64,000 nt of DNA from Chitinophagaceae bacterium (GCA_016719165.1 JADKAJ010000004.1:360070-424069); one strand, 5' to 3'; positions 14,362 through 24,411 are shown, numbered from the stretch's first letter. Notes: a model not told the origin generated them from the sequence alone. Numbers and translations: made by a program.

Positions 14362-16998
14362 TTACATTTCCGGGTCACTTTCATTATTATCTGCCGGCCT
14401 TCTTGTTTCCTGTGTTTTTTCCTTCGGCTTTTTCTTCAGCCAATCGGGATCTTTTTTTATACCGTGTACATCGTCCAGTTTAGTTACATACAAACTGCGG
14501 CCATGTGTACCCAATACCAGTTCATTGTCCCGTTGCTGAATGGCGATATCATGCACCGGAACTGATTTAGGCAATCCGCCATTCCATAACATGAAACTGT
14601 TGCCGGCATCAAAACTTACATACAGACCACCATCCGTACCTACATATAAAATGTTCTCATCTTTCGGATCTTCTTTCACTACGTTAATAGGTTCATTGGG
14701 TAAGTCTTTACCAATCGGTTTCCAGCTGTTACCATGATCTTCACTTACATAGAGATAAGGAGCAAAATGGTCAAAGCGATACCCATTTAGTGAAGTATAA
14801 ACTTTTGCTTCTTTATATTGTGACGCTGTGACACGACTGACCCAGAGTTGGTTAGTATTCAGTTTAGTGTTGGTGGCAGGGGGTTTTGTTCCTTTTTTTA
14901 CAGGTGCTGCAGTGGTTGTTTGATTCAGTTGTTCCCAGCTGTAACCTCCATCAAAAGAACGATGAATATTACCATCATCAGTTCCTGTATAGATCAATCC
15001 GAAACGAAGCGGGGATTCCGAAATTGTGGTTAAAGTGCCATAAGGGACATTACCGCTTACTCTTCCATTGGTCAGGTCATTACTCATGGCGATCATTGTA
15101 TCCCCCTTATTCAGGGAGCGATACAACCTGTTGCTTCCATAATACAAAATATCCTGGTTGTGTTTGCTTAAGAGGATGGGGGTTTGCCAGTTGAACCGTA
15201 AGGGTTTGTCACCCAGTTCATGTTGCGGCCGAATAGATTTTTGTGCGCCTCTTCTGTCCTTGTTGTAGCGTCCGTATACGCCAAACTGTGAACCGGAATA
15301 CACGGTAGCATTATCCCTGGTGTCTACCTGTGCCTGCATTCCATCACCACCATTGATCATTTTATAGGCATACTGACCATTATCGATCCAGCCGATATCT
15401 TCTTTGTGATTGGAAGGACCCCACCAGCTTCCATTATCCTGCATACCACCATATACATTATAAGGTTTGGCATCGTCTGTTGTAACTGCATAGTATTGAC
15501 CCAACGGAGGTGTGTTTGCTTTGAACCAGTTTGCTCCGTCATCATAGGTGATATTGGCACCGCCGTCATTTCCATTGATCACATGTGAATCTCTTTTGGG
15601 GTTTACCCACAAAGCATGGTGATCGGCATGTACATTTCCCTTATCCATTGTATTAAATGTTTTACCGCCATCGGTAGAAACTTCTGCATAGAAACCGAGA
15701 ATGAAAACCTTATCAGGATTATAATGTGATGTATAGATCTTAGCGAAGTAATAACCATAGGTATTGAATATGCCAATGGGTTTTTCATTTGTTTTTTTCC
15801 AGCTTAGCCCGGCATCATCACTGCGATATACTTCGCAACCGGCAATACCGGTGTTTTGAAAACCATCATCACTGTCAAGGAAATCCCATAAGGCTGTGGG
15901 CTTTATTTTATCAGCAGCGACCAATTCTTTTACAACAATAGCATTATATTTTCTCGGAAAACGGTTGGCCCTTAAAAAAGTGTCCAGCCATTTACTGCTC
16001 ATTTGCGCAAATTGTTCTTTGGTTATATTCTTGAATTCCTCTTTTTTATACGTTGAATCATTTTTTTTAACAACAGCCGGTTTTGGGGTATTATTATCAA
16101 CCACTGCGTACACGATGTTTGGATTTTTAGGATAAACTGTAATTCCAATACGTCCAATTTTATCACCAGTCATAAAACCAGAACCCGCTGGCGAAACCAG
16201 TTTCCATGTATCTCCGCCATCATTGCTTTTATAAATGCCACTGGAACTTCCGCTTTCTTCAAACTTCCAGGCACGGCGTACCCGGTACCACATCGCAGCA
16301 TATATTTCTTTAGGGTTGGACGGATTAATATCGAGGTCAACACAACCGGTATTATCATCCACCAGCAAGGTCTGCTTCCACGTTTTACCACCATCAGTAG
16401 TTTTATAAACTCCCCTTTCTTTGTTGGCGGAATATAAATGACCCAGTGCTGCAACCCACACGATGTTGTTATCTGTAGGATGCAATTGTATTTTACCTAT
16501 ATGATGTGATTCCGGTAAGCCCAGGTATTCCCATGATTTTCCGTTGTCAGCAGATCTGTAAATACCCATGCCGGCATACGAAGAACGGCTGCTGTTCACT
16601 TCACCGGTGCCGACCCAGATCGTTCTTGGAGCCGATGTCCAGTTAACAGCAATATCACCAATGAATAACAAATCAAGGTTATCCATGATAGGCGTAAAGC
16701 TTTGCCCGTTGTTGGTAGTATGCCAGAGGCCACCTGTGGCGTAAGCCACATAGAATTCTGTTGGGTCTTCGGGATTGGCATCAATATCCACCACACGGCC
16801 GCTCATGATGGTCGGACCGATATTGCGAAATTTTATTTCATTCAATACTGATTTGGATTCCAGGGCTTTCCGTTGTTCTGTTACTTTTAATCTTTCAGCA
16901 GCCGGGGTAGGCGGAACCTGTGCGAAAACTGATGTGGCAAGGTGTAAATTGACAAGAATAACAACAAAAGGAAGAAATATCCGGGTGTTATATCCCAT
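14362..16998 (-). CDS. Secreted BNR/VPS10-type beta-propeller protein
   Basis: About 878 residues from the ATG at 16998; another in-frame start at 17019 would add seven residues. The N-terminus is a signal peptide (RIFLPFVVILVNLHLATSVFAQ). The body contains many sialidase/BNR-like Asp-box repeats, such as SADNGKSWEYL, TTDGGKTWKQTLL, SNDGGDTWKLVS, SDDAGLSWKKT, STDGGKTFNTM, SFDGGYSWEQL and SEDHGNSWKPI, with the propeller phrase FRNIGPTIMSGRVVDIDANP at the start. Databases often label this family sortilin-like or glycosyl hydrolase, but no hydrolase catalytic residues are evident. It is likely periplasmic or on the surface, and the C-terminal tail is Lys/Glu/Asn-rich and disordered. Function unknown. 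Confidence 0.85.
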   Translation of the reverse strand: MGYNTRIFLPFVVILVNLHLATSVFAQVPPTPAAERLKVTEQRKALESKSVLNEIKFRNIGPTIMSGRVVDIDANPEDPTEFYVAYATGGLWHTTNNGQSFTPIMDNLDLLFIGDIAVNWTSAPRTIWVGTGEVNSSRSSYAGMGIYRSADNGKSWEYLGLPESHHIGKIQLHPTDNNIVWVAALGHLYSANKERGVYKTTDGGKTWKQTLLVDDNTGCVDLDINPSNPKEIYAAMWYRVRRAWKFEESGSSSGIYKSNDGGDTWKLVSPAGSGFMTGDKIGRIGITVYPKNPNIVYAVVDNNTPKPAVVKKNDSTYKKEEFKNITKEQFAQMSSKWLDTFLRANRFPRKYNAIVVKELVAADKIKPTALWDFLDSDDGFQNTGIAGCEVYRSDDAGLSWKKTNEKPIGIFNTYGYYFAKIYTSHYNPDKVFILGFYAEVSTDGGKTFNTMDKGNVHADHHALWVNPKRDSHVINGNDGGANITYDDGANWFKANTPPLGQYYAVTTDDAKPYNVYGGMQDNGSWWGPSNHKEDIGWIDNGQYAYKMINGGDGMQAQVDTRDNATVYSGSQFGVYGRYNKDRRGAQKSIRPQHELGDKPLRFNWQTPILLSKHNQDILYYGSNRLYRSLNKGDTMIAMSNDLTNGRVSGNVPYGTLTTISESPLRFGLIYTGTDDGNIHRSFDGGYSWEQLNQTTTAAPVKKGTKPPATNTKLNTNQLWVSRVTASQYKEAKVYTSLNGYRFDHFAPYLYVSEDHGNSWKPIGKDLPNEPINVVKEDPKDENILYVGTDGGLYVSFDAGNSFMLWNGGLPKSVPVHDIAIQQRDNELVLGTHGRSLYVTKLDDVHGIKKDPDWLKKKPKEKTQETRRPADNNESDPEM

Positions 16999-17113
16999 TT
17001 TTTTTAACAAGACAGACATAAAAGCAGTTATATTTCGTTAGTAAATTGCAGTGGCTAACGGCTCCCGGCGTACCGCTGAAAGCTAATAGCTTCTCTTTCA
17101 AACTTACTAAACT

Positions 17114-17830
17114 ATGCGATTGATTCCCCTCCTTTTATTATTTATTTCCATCAATAGTTTTGGACAATGGAAAAGCTTTACCCTGAACAAACATGGCGAC
17201 ACGCTGAACCGGGTGGATATGGATGGCCGCAAACAGGGCCCCTGGTCTGTTCGTGTAGATGACCTGCGGGGAGAAAGGGGTTATGAAGCAGAGGGCTATT
17301 ATGAGAATGACCAGAAAGAAGGTACCTGGAAAAAGTATTCCCTGGAAGGAGTGAAGATCGCAGAAGAGAATTATCGCTGGGGCAAGCTCAACGGCAGGCA
17401 ACAATACTTTACTTATAATGGCGGGTTGTTGCGGATAGAAAACTGGAGGGCCATGGATCCGGCCAATAAATTTGATACGGTTGCAGTTTACGATCTGAGA
17501 GACCCGGACAAGGAAATAGACAGGGTGGTGGTGAAGAATGAAGGAATAGCCATGAAACATGGTAAATGGATATACTACGATCCGAGAGAAGGTACCATTG
17601 AAGCCACGGAGAATTATGTGATGAATAAACTGCAAACCGAAGATGGCGGGATGCTGGATGATGAAAATATTAAGCCTTTAAGTGTAAGTGATGGTAAAAC
17701 AAAGACTGATACAGCGGGTAAAAAAACTGTCACCAAACCACAAGCCATCCTGGATTACGAAAAGAAAAATTCCGGTAAGAAAAAAATACGGGTAAGGGAT
17801 GGTAGTACCGGCAACTTACCGAAGCCTTAG
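17114..17830 (+). CDS. Secreted MORN/YwqK-like repeat protein
   Basis: The 238-residue product has a signal peptide (MRLIPLLLLFISINSFGQ) and then MORN/YwqK-like repeats: NRVDMDGRKQGPWSVRV, AEGYYENDQKEGTWKKYS, EENYRWGKLNGRQQYF and KHGKWIYYDPREGTIEATENY. The C-terminal 60 residues are Lys-rich and low complexity (KKTVTKPQAILDYEKKNSGKKKIRVRDGS). MORN-type repeats form extended beta hairpins that mediate contacts with membranes or proteins; in Bacteroidota they are common in exported proteins of unknown role. It is convergent with the esterase gene, with only 4 nt between stop codons. There is no partner toxin nearby, so a YwqK antitoxin role is unlikely. Confidence 0.78.
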   Translation: MRLIPLLLLFISINSFGQWKSFTLNKHGDTLNRVDMDGRKQGPWSVRVDDLRGERGYEAEGYYENDQKEGTWKKYSLEGVKIAEENYRWGKLNGRQQYFTYNGGLLRIENWRAMDPANKFDTVAVYDLRDPDKEIDRVVVKNEGIAMKHGKWIYYDPREGTIEATENYVMNKLQTEDGGMLDDENIKPLSVSDGKTKTDTAGKKTVTKPQAILDYEKKNSGKKKIRVRDGSTGNLPKP

Positions 17831-17834
17831 CGTA

Positions 17835-18656
17835 TCATTTTCGGCTATTCTCAAAATAATTCCTGAAAAACAATAACTGGTACTGCACTGCATTTCTCCA
17901 GTAATTCCAGTCATGCTTACCAGGCCGTTCAATGTAATCATGCGGTATCTTCAGCTTCAGCATCTTTTCATGTAAGGCATGGTTTACGTTGATAAAAAAA
18001 TCTTCATTGCCACAATCGATAATTATTGCAACAGAATCTTCAGGATAGTCCTCGATCACATTGATCACGGAATAGTTTTTCCAGTTTGCTGCATAATTCA
18101 GTGTATCACCGATCTTTTGTGCCAGTTGCCAGTTCTTCGGAAAGGGTTGCAGGTCCACGCCACCACTCATGCTGCCGCAGGCACCGAAGCGTTCTGCATT
18201 TCTGAAACCTAAAAACAATCCGCCATGCCCGCCCATACTCAATCCTGTAATCGCTCTTGCTTTTCTGTCTTTGATTGTGTTGTAATGTGCATCAATATAA
18301 GCTGGTATTTCTTTACTGACATACGTTTCAAACCGTACCGTGGAATCCAATGGACTGTCAAGGTACCAGCTGTTATAACCGCCATCCGGACAGACAATCA
18401 TTAATTGATATTGATCAGCATAGTCTTTCAGTTGCGGAACTCTTATTATCCAGTTGGCATACCAGCCACCATGTCCGTGTAATAAATAAACTACCGGGAG
18501 TGGTGCATTTTTATCCGGCAACACTGTTGGCTGTATCACCACACATTTATATTCTTTTTGCATGGCAGTGCTGTAAATAGTTATTGTATCCACAGCAGCA
18601 GCCTTTATACAATAAGAGATCAGCAGGGTAAATAATAAACAGGAAATTCTTTTCAT
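17835..18656 (-). CDS. Secreted alpha/beta-hydrolase esterase (esterase D-like)
   Basis: The 273-residue product carries a signal peptide (MKRISCLLFTLLISYCIKAAA) and a putative-esterase domain. It shows LPVVYLLHGHGGWYANWI (oxyanion region), ARAITGLSMGGHGGLFLGF with the nucleophile Ser in GLSMGG, IDCGNEDFF with the likely acid residue, and ERPGKHDWNYWRNAVQYQL with the catalytic His. It probably hydrolyses short esters, such as acetylated sugars or feruloyl-type esters, in the periplasm. A TAACTTTA box, close to the -7 consensus, ends 4 nt before the ATG. The gene is monocistronic. Confidence 0.88.
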   Translation of the reverse strand: MKRISCLLFTLLISYCIKAAAVDTITIYSTAMQKEYKCVVIQPTVLPDKNAPLPVVYLLHGHGGWYANWIIRVPQLKDYADQYQLMIVCPDGGYNSWYLDSPLDSTVRFETYVSKEIPAYIDAHYNTIKDRKARAITGLSMGGHGGLFLGFRNAERFGACGSMSGGVDLQPFPKNWQLAQKIGDTLNYAANWKNYSVINVIEDYPEDSVAIIIDCGNEDFFINVNHALHEKMLKLKIPHDYIERPGKHDWNYWRNAVQYQLLFFRNYFENSRK

Positions 18657-18736
18657 GCGGTAAAGTTAAAAGTAAAGCCTGATTTTTTCCCGCAGATTGC
18701 GCCGATAACTCCGCGGGTATACGCAGATATAAAAAG

Positions 18737-18763
18737 AGGAGGCATGAATTTATCATGCCTCCT
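18737..18763. terminator. Hairpin terminator
   Basis: AGGAGGCATGA (18737-18747) and TCATGCCTCCT (18753-18763) form a perfect 11-bp stem with a 5-nt loop. It lies between the esterase start and the 3' end of the first M1 peptidase gene, and on the minus strand it is followed by a T-rich stretch, which suits termination of the M1 gene. A second imperfect CCCGC/GCGGG palindrome lies just outside it at about 18689-18716. Confidence 0.8.
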
Positions 18764-18784
18764 AACTATAAACTTTACACTTCT

Positions 18785-21175
18785 TTAGAATCCTTTCTTA
18801 TTCTCCAGTGCTTTTTGCATAGGGTTGCCACCTTGTCCGCCACCGCCTCTTCTGCCGCCGCCCTGTGTTTGTTTAAAGATGGTGAACCTGGATGGTTCGG
18901 GTATTGTGTTCCAGTTATTATTGCTTTCATTGATATCTGCTGTCTCCCTCATCGGGTCCAGTTTGATAGAAGCTACTTCTTTGTCTTTCACAAAAGTCTT
19001 GATCACTTTGTTCTCATTCAAACGCCACACCTGCACCGGTATCCTTTCCACTTCTTTGGTGCCATCTTTATAGGTCCATTCCAGAATTATCGGCATTACC
19101 AGACCACCTTTATTGCTGAAGGTAAGTTCATACATATTCTTGTTGCCATACTTTTCTTTTTCTGCATCATTTAATCCTTCAGGTTTACTACCCGGGATCT
19201 TCACTTCGTATCTGGCAGTGTCATATGGTTCAATGCCACGGGCATATCTCCAGTAAAAATCACGGATGGTTGTGTCTGCATCTGTTTGAAAAGTTATCTT
19301 TTTGTCTTCCCTGTTCCTGATCTTGGAAATATCATCAAATGTGGGAACCTGCGGTTTATCAACACTGCGTTTTATCGTCATTTCATTGGTGCCGTTCGGT
19401 ACTGCTGACAGGTCGGGCTTGGCATATTTCACAGTGTCAAGAGAGATATCACACACTTCAGTACTGAAGAACCAGCCTCTCCAGAACCAATCAAGGTCTT
19501 CGCCACTGGCATCTTCCATGGTGCGGAAGAAATCAGCCGGCTCAGGATGTTTGAAAGCCCATCTTCTTGCATATTCCCTGAATGCATAATCAAATAGCTC
19601 ACGGCCCATAATAGTTTCGCGGAGTATATTCAAACCTGTAGCTGGTTTGGAATAAGCATTGGGGCCAAATTGTACAATATTCTCACTATTGGTCATGATT
19701 GGCTCCAGTTGTTCCTTCGGTAATTTCATGTAATCTGTGATAAAGGCAGCAGGGCCGCGGCGGCTGGGGAATTTATTATCCCATAATTCTTCTGCCAGGT
19801 ATTCTACAAATGTATTCAGCCCCTCATCCATCCAGCTCCACTGACGTTCATCACTATTGATGATCATCGGGAAGAAGTTATGCCCCACTTCATGAATGAT
19901 CACACCCAGCATACCATTCTTGGTGCCTTCACTATAGGTACCATCTTTTTCGGTACGGCCAAAATTGAAGCAGATCATCGGGTACTCCATACCATTGGCT
20001 GCTTCGATACTTTGTGCAACAGGGTAGGGGTAAGGGATAGTGAATTTGGAATATGTCTTTATAGTGTGTTCAACAGCTTTAGTAGAGAATTTTCTATACA
20101 GACCATAGGCTTCTTTAGGATATCCGCTCATGCACATGATCTTTTTACCTTCAACTTTGGTTGCCATAGCATCCCAGATAAATTTACGGGAAGAACCCCA
20201 TGCAAAATCACGGACATTATCTGCTTTGAAAATCCATGTTTTTTTATTTTGGCTTTTCTGTTTTTCAGCAGCTTTGGCTTCATCAAGCGTTACCACTTCC
20301 ATTGGTTCGGTGGCATTCTTTGCTTTATTCCAGCGGGCCAGTTGTGCAGCTGATAGTACAGCAGGATAATTCTGGCACTCACCGGTTGACATGATCACAT
20401 GATCCGCCGGTACTGTCATTTGCACTTTGAAATTACCAAAGGTTAAAGCAAATTCACCACGGCCTGTAAACTGGTGATTCTGCCATCCCTGGAAATCACT
20501 GTACACACAAAGGCGGGGATACCATTGAGTCATCGTGAATAAATGATTGCCATCCTCAGGAAAGTATTCATAACCACCACGGCCACCACGACCCATACGG
20601 TCTGCCAGTTTATAATTCCAATCCAGTTTGAAAATAAAACGCTGTCCGGCTTTCAGTGGTGCAGGTAATTCAACCCGCATCATGGTTTTGTTAATAGTAA
20701 ATTTTAAAGGCTTACCGGCGGCATCTGTCAGTTTCATGATATTGAATCCATACCCATTATCAGTCTTAGCTTCGTCAATCCTGTCCAGTTGTTGCGGACT
20801 AGTTTGCCTGCTCATCGTATTACTGGTCTGGTAATTGGCATTATTCACACTGCTGTGCTGGTTCTCGTCTAATTGCAACCAGAGAAATACCAGTTCATTC
20901 GGAGAGTTGTTGAAATAGGTAATGGTTTCGCTACCGTTAAGTTTCAGGTTTTTCTCATCCAGTTCACATTTGATATCATAGTCTACTCGTTGCTGCCAGT
21001 ACCTGGGTCCCGGGGCGCCACTGGCAGTGCGGTACTCATTCGGAGTGGGTAAGGTGCCACCCATCTGTTCAAATTTGTTACCATGATTGCTGTTCGGGTT
21101 GTTATATATATTCTGTGCAAAACTTGTTACACTTAACCCCAATGCCAAGAATAAACAGGTGATAAAACGTCTCAT
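18785..21175 (-). CDS. M1 family metallopeptidase, paralogue 1
   Basis: The 796-residue product starts with a signal peptide (MRRFITCLFLALGLSVTSFAQ). It contains an N-terminal beta domain, then the gluzincin catalytic domain with GMEYPMICFNFGR and HEVGHNFFPMIINSDERQW (zinc ligands near H428 and H432, catalytic E429), followed by SWMDEGLNTFVEYLAEELW, where the Glu of DEGLN is the third zinc ligand. It should be an exported zinc aminopeptidase that trims peptides in the periplasm. The C-terminus is Gly/Arg-rich (GGGRRGGGGQGGNPMQKALE). It is a close paralogue of the adjacent gene at 21345-23729, separated by a terminator, so the two are transcribed separately or with attenuation. Confidence 0.93.
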   Translation of the reverse strand: MRRFITCLFLALGLSVTSFAQNIYNNPNSNHGNKFEQMGGTLPTPNEYRTASGAPGPRYWQQRVDYDIKCELDEKNLKLNGSETITYFNNSPNELVFLWLQLDENQHSSVNNANYQTSNTMSRQTSPQQLDRIDEAKTDNGYGFNIMKLTDAAGKPLKFTINKTMMRVELPAPLKAGQRFIFKLDWNYKLADRMGRGGRGGYEYFPEDGNHLFTMTQWYPRLCVYSDFQGWQNHQFTGRGEFALTFGNFKVQMTVPADHVIMSTGECQNYPAVLSAAQLARWNKAKNATEPMEVVTLDEAKAAEKQKSQNKKTWIFKADNVRDFAWGSSRKFIWDAMATKVEGKKIMCMSGYPKEAYGLYRKFSTKAVEHTIKTYSKFTIPYPYPVAQSIEAANGMEYPMICFNFGRTEKDGTYSEGTKNGMLGVIIHEVGHNFFPMIINSDERQWSWMDEGLNTFVEYLAEELWDNKFPSRRGPAAFITDYMKLPKEQLEPIMTNSENIVQFGPNAYSKPATGLNILRETIMGRELFDYAFREYARRWAFKHPEPADFFRTMEDASGEDLDWFWRGWFFSTEVCDISLDTVKYAKPDLSAVPNGTNEMTIKRSVDKPQVPTFDDISKIRNREDKKITFQTDADTTIRDFYWRYARGIEPYDTARYEVKIPGSKPEGLNDAEKEKYGNKNMYELTFSNKGGLVMPIILEWTYKDGTKEVERIPVQVWRLNENKVIKTFVKDKEVASIKLDPMRETADINESNNNWNTIPEPSRFTIFKQTQGGGRRGGGGQGGNPMQKALENKKGF

Positions 21176-21268
21176 GTGGTATATTGATTTTTTAAATAAT
21201 AGATTTTATTTCAGCCGTTTCACCAAAACTAAGGAAATCGCATTTCCCCTTAAGCAGTAAGGCAAAAT

Positions 21269-21299
21269 AAAAAGCCGCTTTTTTTATGAGCGGCTTTTT
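21269..21299. terminator. Intrinsic terminator between the M1 paralogues
   Basis: AAAAGCCGCT and AGCGGCTTTT form a 10-bp stem flanked by A- and T-runs, in the 169-nt gap between the two M1 genes. On the minus strand it follows the stop codon of the upstream paralogue. Confidence 0.85.
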
Positions 21300-21344
21300 G
21301 ATAATTATGTAAGGAAGTTCCCTTCGGTTGAGATATAAAGGGGG

Positions 21345-23729
21345 TTAGAAGCCTTTCTTTTCCTGTGCTTTCTGCATCGGGTTGATGCCCGGGGCAGGCG
21401 TCACATTCTGTTTTTGCTTGAACAATTTGAATTTACCCGGTTCTTTAATATTGCCGTACGTATTGTTACTTTCATCAATATCTGCTGTTTCCCTGAAGGG
21501 ATCCAGTTTAATGGAAGCTACTTCTTTATCTTTCATAAAGGTCTTGATCACATTCTTTTCATTCTTTCTCCAAACCTGTGCCGGTATTCTTTCTACTTCT
21601 TTTGTACCGTCTTTGTATGTCCATTCCAGAATGATCGGCATTACCAATCCACCTTTATTGGTAAAGGAAATTTCATATAAGTGTTTGCTGCCATATTTCT
21701 GACGGCCTTCTTCATCCAATGCATCCGTCTGTGCTCTTACTACAACAGGATATTTTGTAGTATCATATTTTGCAATTTCCCTGTCATACTTCCAGTAAAA
21801 ATCACGAAGGCTGGTATCCTTATCAGTTTCAAACACTATGTTCTTATCCTGCTTATTCCTGATCTTGGAGATATCTTCAAATGGATTGACGTCCGGTTTG
21901 GGTAAACCTCTCATTACAGTGGTATCTTTCGTTTGTGAAGGCACTGCTGTTACATCCGGCACGGCATGTTTAACCGTGTCGATAGCGATATCACAGGCAT
22001 CAGTACTATAGAACCAACCTCTCCAGAACCAGTCAAGGTCTTCACCGGTGGCATCTTCAATAGTGCGGAAAAAATCAGCGGGTGTAGGTGATTTAAAGGC
22101 CCAGCGTCTTGCATATTCACGGAAGGCATTGTCAAATAATTCACGGCCAACAATGGTTTCTCTGAGAATATTTAATCCTGTTGCCACTTTATCGTATGCA
22201 TTTGCCCCGAAGTTGTTGATGTTTTCTGAATTGGTCATAATAGGTTCTAACTGGTCCTTTGGCAGCTTCATGTAATTGGTAATGGTCCAGGCTGGTCCAC
22301 CATCGGATGGGAATTTATTATCCCATAATTCCTGTGTGAGATATTGTAAGTATGAATTTAATCCTTCATCCATCCAGGTCCATTGGCGTTCGTCACTGTT
22401 AACGATCATCGGGAAGAAAGTGTGTCCTACTTCATGAATGATAACAAGAATTGCTGCATTTTTGGCGCCTTCTGTATACGTGCCGTCTTTTTCTGCACGG
22501 CCGGGATTGAACGAGATCATCGGGTATTCCATGCCCTGGTTACCTTCTACACTGATGGCAACCGGGTAGGGATAGGGGAAAGAAAATTTAGAATATGTTT
22601 TTAAAGTATGCGCTACTGCTTTGGTAGAAAACTTACTGTAGATCGGGTAGGCTTCTTTGGCATAGTAGCTCATCGACATTACTTTTTTACCTTCCACATT
22701 GGTGGCCATGGCATCCCATACAAACCTTCGGGATGATGTCCATGCAAAGTCACGGACATTATCAGCCTTATAGATCCATGTTTTTTTAGCACTGTTACTT
22801 GTTTTTTTAGAAGCCGCTAATGCTTCTTCTAATGTAACGATCTGCAATGGTTCTTTGGCTGTTTGTGCTTTTTGCCAACGGGCCATCTGTGTTGCCGTTA
22901 ATGTTTGTGCATAATTCTGGCATTCACCGGTGGCACCCACAATATGATCGGCAGGCACTGTCATCTGCACTTTGAAATTTCCAAAACATAATGTGAATTC
23001 ACCCGTGCCGGTGAACTGGTGGTTTTGCCAGCCCTGGTCATCACTGTACTTGCATAGACGGGGATACCATTGTGTCATGGTATAATTATTATTACCATCC
23101 TCTGCAAAATGTTCATACCCGCCTCTTGCTCCGCCGAAACGCATAAAATCACCCCGGTTGGCCAGTTTGTAATTCCAGTCTACTTTAAAAACAAATTTCT
23201 GTCCCGGTTTTAATGGAGCCGGCAGGTCCACCTTCATCATTGTTTTATTAATGGTATACTTTAATGGTTTACCGGCGGCATCAATAAGTTTTGTGATATT
23301 AACACCATAACCATTGTCCGACCTTTTTTCTTCAAACCGGTCAAGCATTTTGTCAACCGTCTGGTTAGGCGGGCGGTTACTGCTTTGATAATCGGCATTT
23401 TTGGTGGTGCTGTGCTGGTTTTCGTCCAGCTGCATCCAGAAATAATTTAATACATCCGGTGAGTTATTAAAGTAAGTGATCGTTTCGCTGCCAGTCAATT
23501 TATTATTGACTTCATCCAGTTCACATTTTATATCATAATCCACCCGTTGCTGCCAGTATTTGGTGCCGGGTGCCCCGCTGGCTGTACGCTGTTCATTGGG
23601 AGTTGGTAAAATTGTCCCCAATTGCTCAAACTTGTTGGCATGGTTGGAGCTGGCATTATTCTGAATTTGTGCCTTTGTCGCTATTGTAAATGGCAGCAGG
23701 AGGCAGCATAATATCCAAATTTTCTTCAT
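21345..23729 (-). CDS. M1 family metallopeptidase, paralogue 2
   Basis: The 794-residue product has the same architecture as its neighbour: signal peptide (MKKIWILCCLLLPFTIATKA), N-terminal beta domain, GMEYPMISFNPGR, HEVGHTFFPMIVNSDERQW (zinc ligands near H432 and H436, E433 catalytic) and TWMDEGLNSYLQYLTQELW. The two proteins align along their full length, from SNHANKFEQLGTILPTPNEQRTASG to the C-terminal PMQKAQEKKGF, which indicates a tandem gene duplication. The C-terminal linker differs: it is Gln/Pro-rich here and Gly/Arg-rich in paralogue 1. It is probably cotranscribed with or near hupE (14-nt gap). Both retain full zinc sites, so both should be active. Confidence 0.93.
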   Translation of the reverse strand: MKKIWILCCLLLPFTIATKAQIQNNASSNHANKFEQLGTILPTPNEQRTASGAPGTKYWQQRVDYDIKCELDEVNNKLTGSETITYFNNSPDVLNYFWMQLDENQHSTTKNADYQSSNRPPNQTVDKMLDRFEEKRSDNGYGVNITKLIDAAGKPLKYTINKTMMKVDLPAPLKPGQKFVFKVDWNYKLANRGDFMRFGGARGGYEHFAEDGNNNYTMTQWYPRLCKYSDDQGWQNHQFTGTGEFTLCFGNFKVQMTVPADHIVGATGECQNYAQTLTATQMARWQKAQTAKEPLQIVTLEEALAASKKTSNSAKKTWIYKADNVRDFAWTSSRRFVWDAMATNVEGKKVMSMSYYAKEAYPIYSKFSTKAVAHTLKTYSKFSFPYPYPVAISVEGNQGMEYPMISFNPGRAEKDGTYTEGAKNAAILVIIHEVGHTFFPMIVNSDERQWTWMDEGLNSYLQYLTQELWDNKFPSDGGPAWTITNYMKLPKDQLEPIMTNSENINNFGANAYDKVATGLNILRETIVGRELFDNAFREYARRWAFKSPTPADFFRTIEDATGEDLDWFWRGWFYSTDACDIAIDTVKHAVPDVTAVPSQTKDTTVMRGLPKPDVNPFEDISKIRNKQDKNIVFETDKDTSLRDFYWKYDREIAKYDTTKYPVVVRAQTDALDEEGRQKYGSKHLYEISFTNKGGLVMPIILEWTYKDGTKEVERIPAQVWRKNEKNVIKTFMKDKEVASIKLDPFRETADIDESNNTYGNIKEPGKFKLFKQKQNVTPAPGINPMQKAQEKKGF

Positions 23730-23743
23730 GGCTTAAATTATTA

Positions 23744-24322
23744 TTATATAGGTAAACGTTCTATTGCAATTTTCAGGGCCAGGCTAAAGATAGCAGCAGA
23801 TAAAAAGATGACCCATTCACGACGGTTAATCTTTGCTATATTGATAAGTACCTGAGTTACTAATAACAAAGTACTGACAACAACGATCTGCCCGGCCTCC
23901 AGGCCTACATTAAATCCAAACAATCCCCATCCAAAACTTTGGTCATTTGCCAGCATGAACCGGATGGTGTTGGCAAACCCCATGCCGTGTATCAAACCAA
24001 AAAATAATGCCAGGAAATAATTGATGCGGATAGACTTTGTTGTAAATTTTTTCTGAAACAGGTTGCTGATGGCAGTGACCACAATAGTGCAGGGTATCAG
24101 GAATTCTACCCAGTTGGAAGGGAAACGAAAAACATCCATCACACTTAGTGCCAGCGTAAGGGAATGGCCGAGGGTAAATGCGGTTACCAATATCAGGACC
24201 TGTTTCCAGTCCTTTAATAAATAGATGGCAGCAAGTGCAGCGATAAAAAGCAAATGATCCAGTGCATCCCAGCTCATAATATGCTCCCAGCCTAAACCAA
24301 AATAGAAATTGAAATCACTCAT
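23744..24322 (-). CDS. HupE/UreJ family membrane protein
   Basis: The 192-residue product is an integral membrane protein with about six hydrophobic segments. HupE/UreJ features are visible: GWEHIMSWDALDHLLFIAAL with the conserved His/Asp pair, VTAFTLGHSLTLAL, ALFFGLIHGMGFA and NVGLEAGQIVVV. The family has been linked to nickel or cobalt uptake and to hydrogenase/urease clusters, but in Bacteroidota it commonly sits beside DUF6702 and M1 genes with no urease or hydrogenase nearby, as here. The substrate is therefore open. It is divergent from the DUF6702 gene and lies 14 nt upstream of M1 paralogue 2. Confidence 0.9.
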   Translation of the reverse strand: MSDFNFYFGLGWEHIMSWDALDHLLFIAALAAIYLLKDWKQVLILVTAFTLGHSLTLALSVMDVFRFPSNWVEFLIPCTIVVTAISNLFQKKFTTKSIRINYFLALFFGLIHGMGFANTIRFMLANDQSFGWGLFGFNVGLEAGQIVVVSTLLLVTQVLINIAKINRREWVIFLSAAIFSLALKIAIERLPI

Positions 24323-24411
24323 ACTTTTTTCTCATCAATGTTCGAACCATTACGCTATTTTTAGCGTCTCAAGCTGTAACAGGCTTCAAAATAAGCCCAA
24401 GTTGTGTAACT

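Noticed and set aside
17114..17830. Possible YwqK-type antitoxin of a toxin/antitoxin pair
   Set aside because: The protein has a signal peptide and there is no partner toxin; the MORN-like repeats alone do not support an antitoxin.
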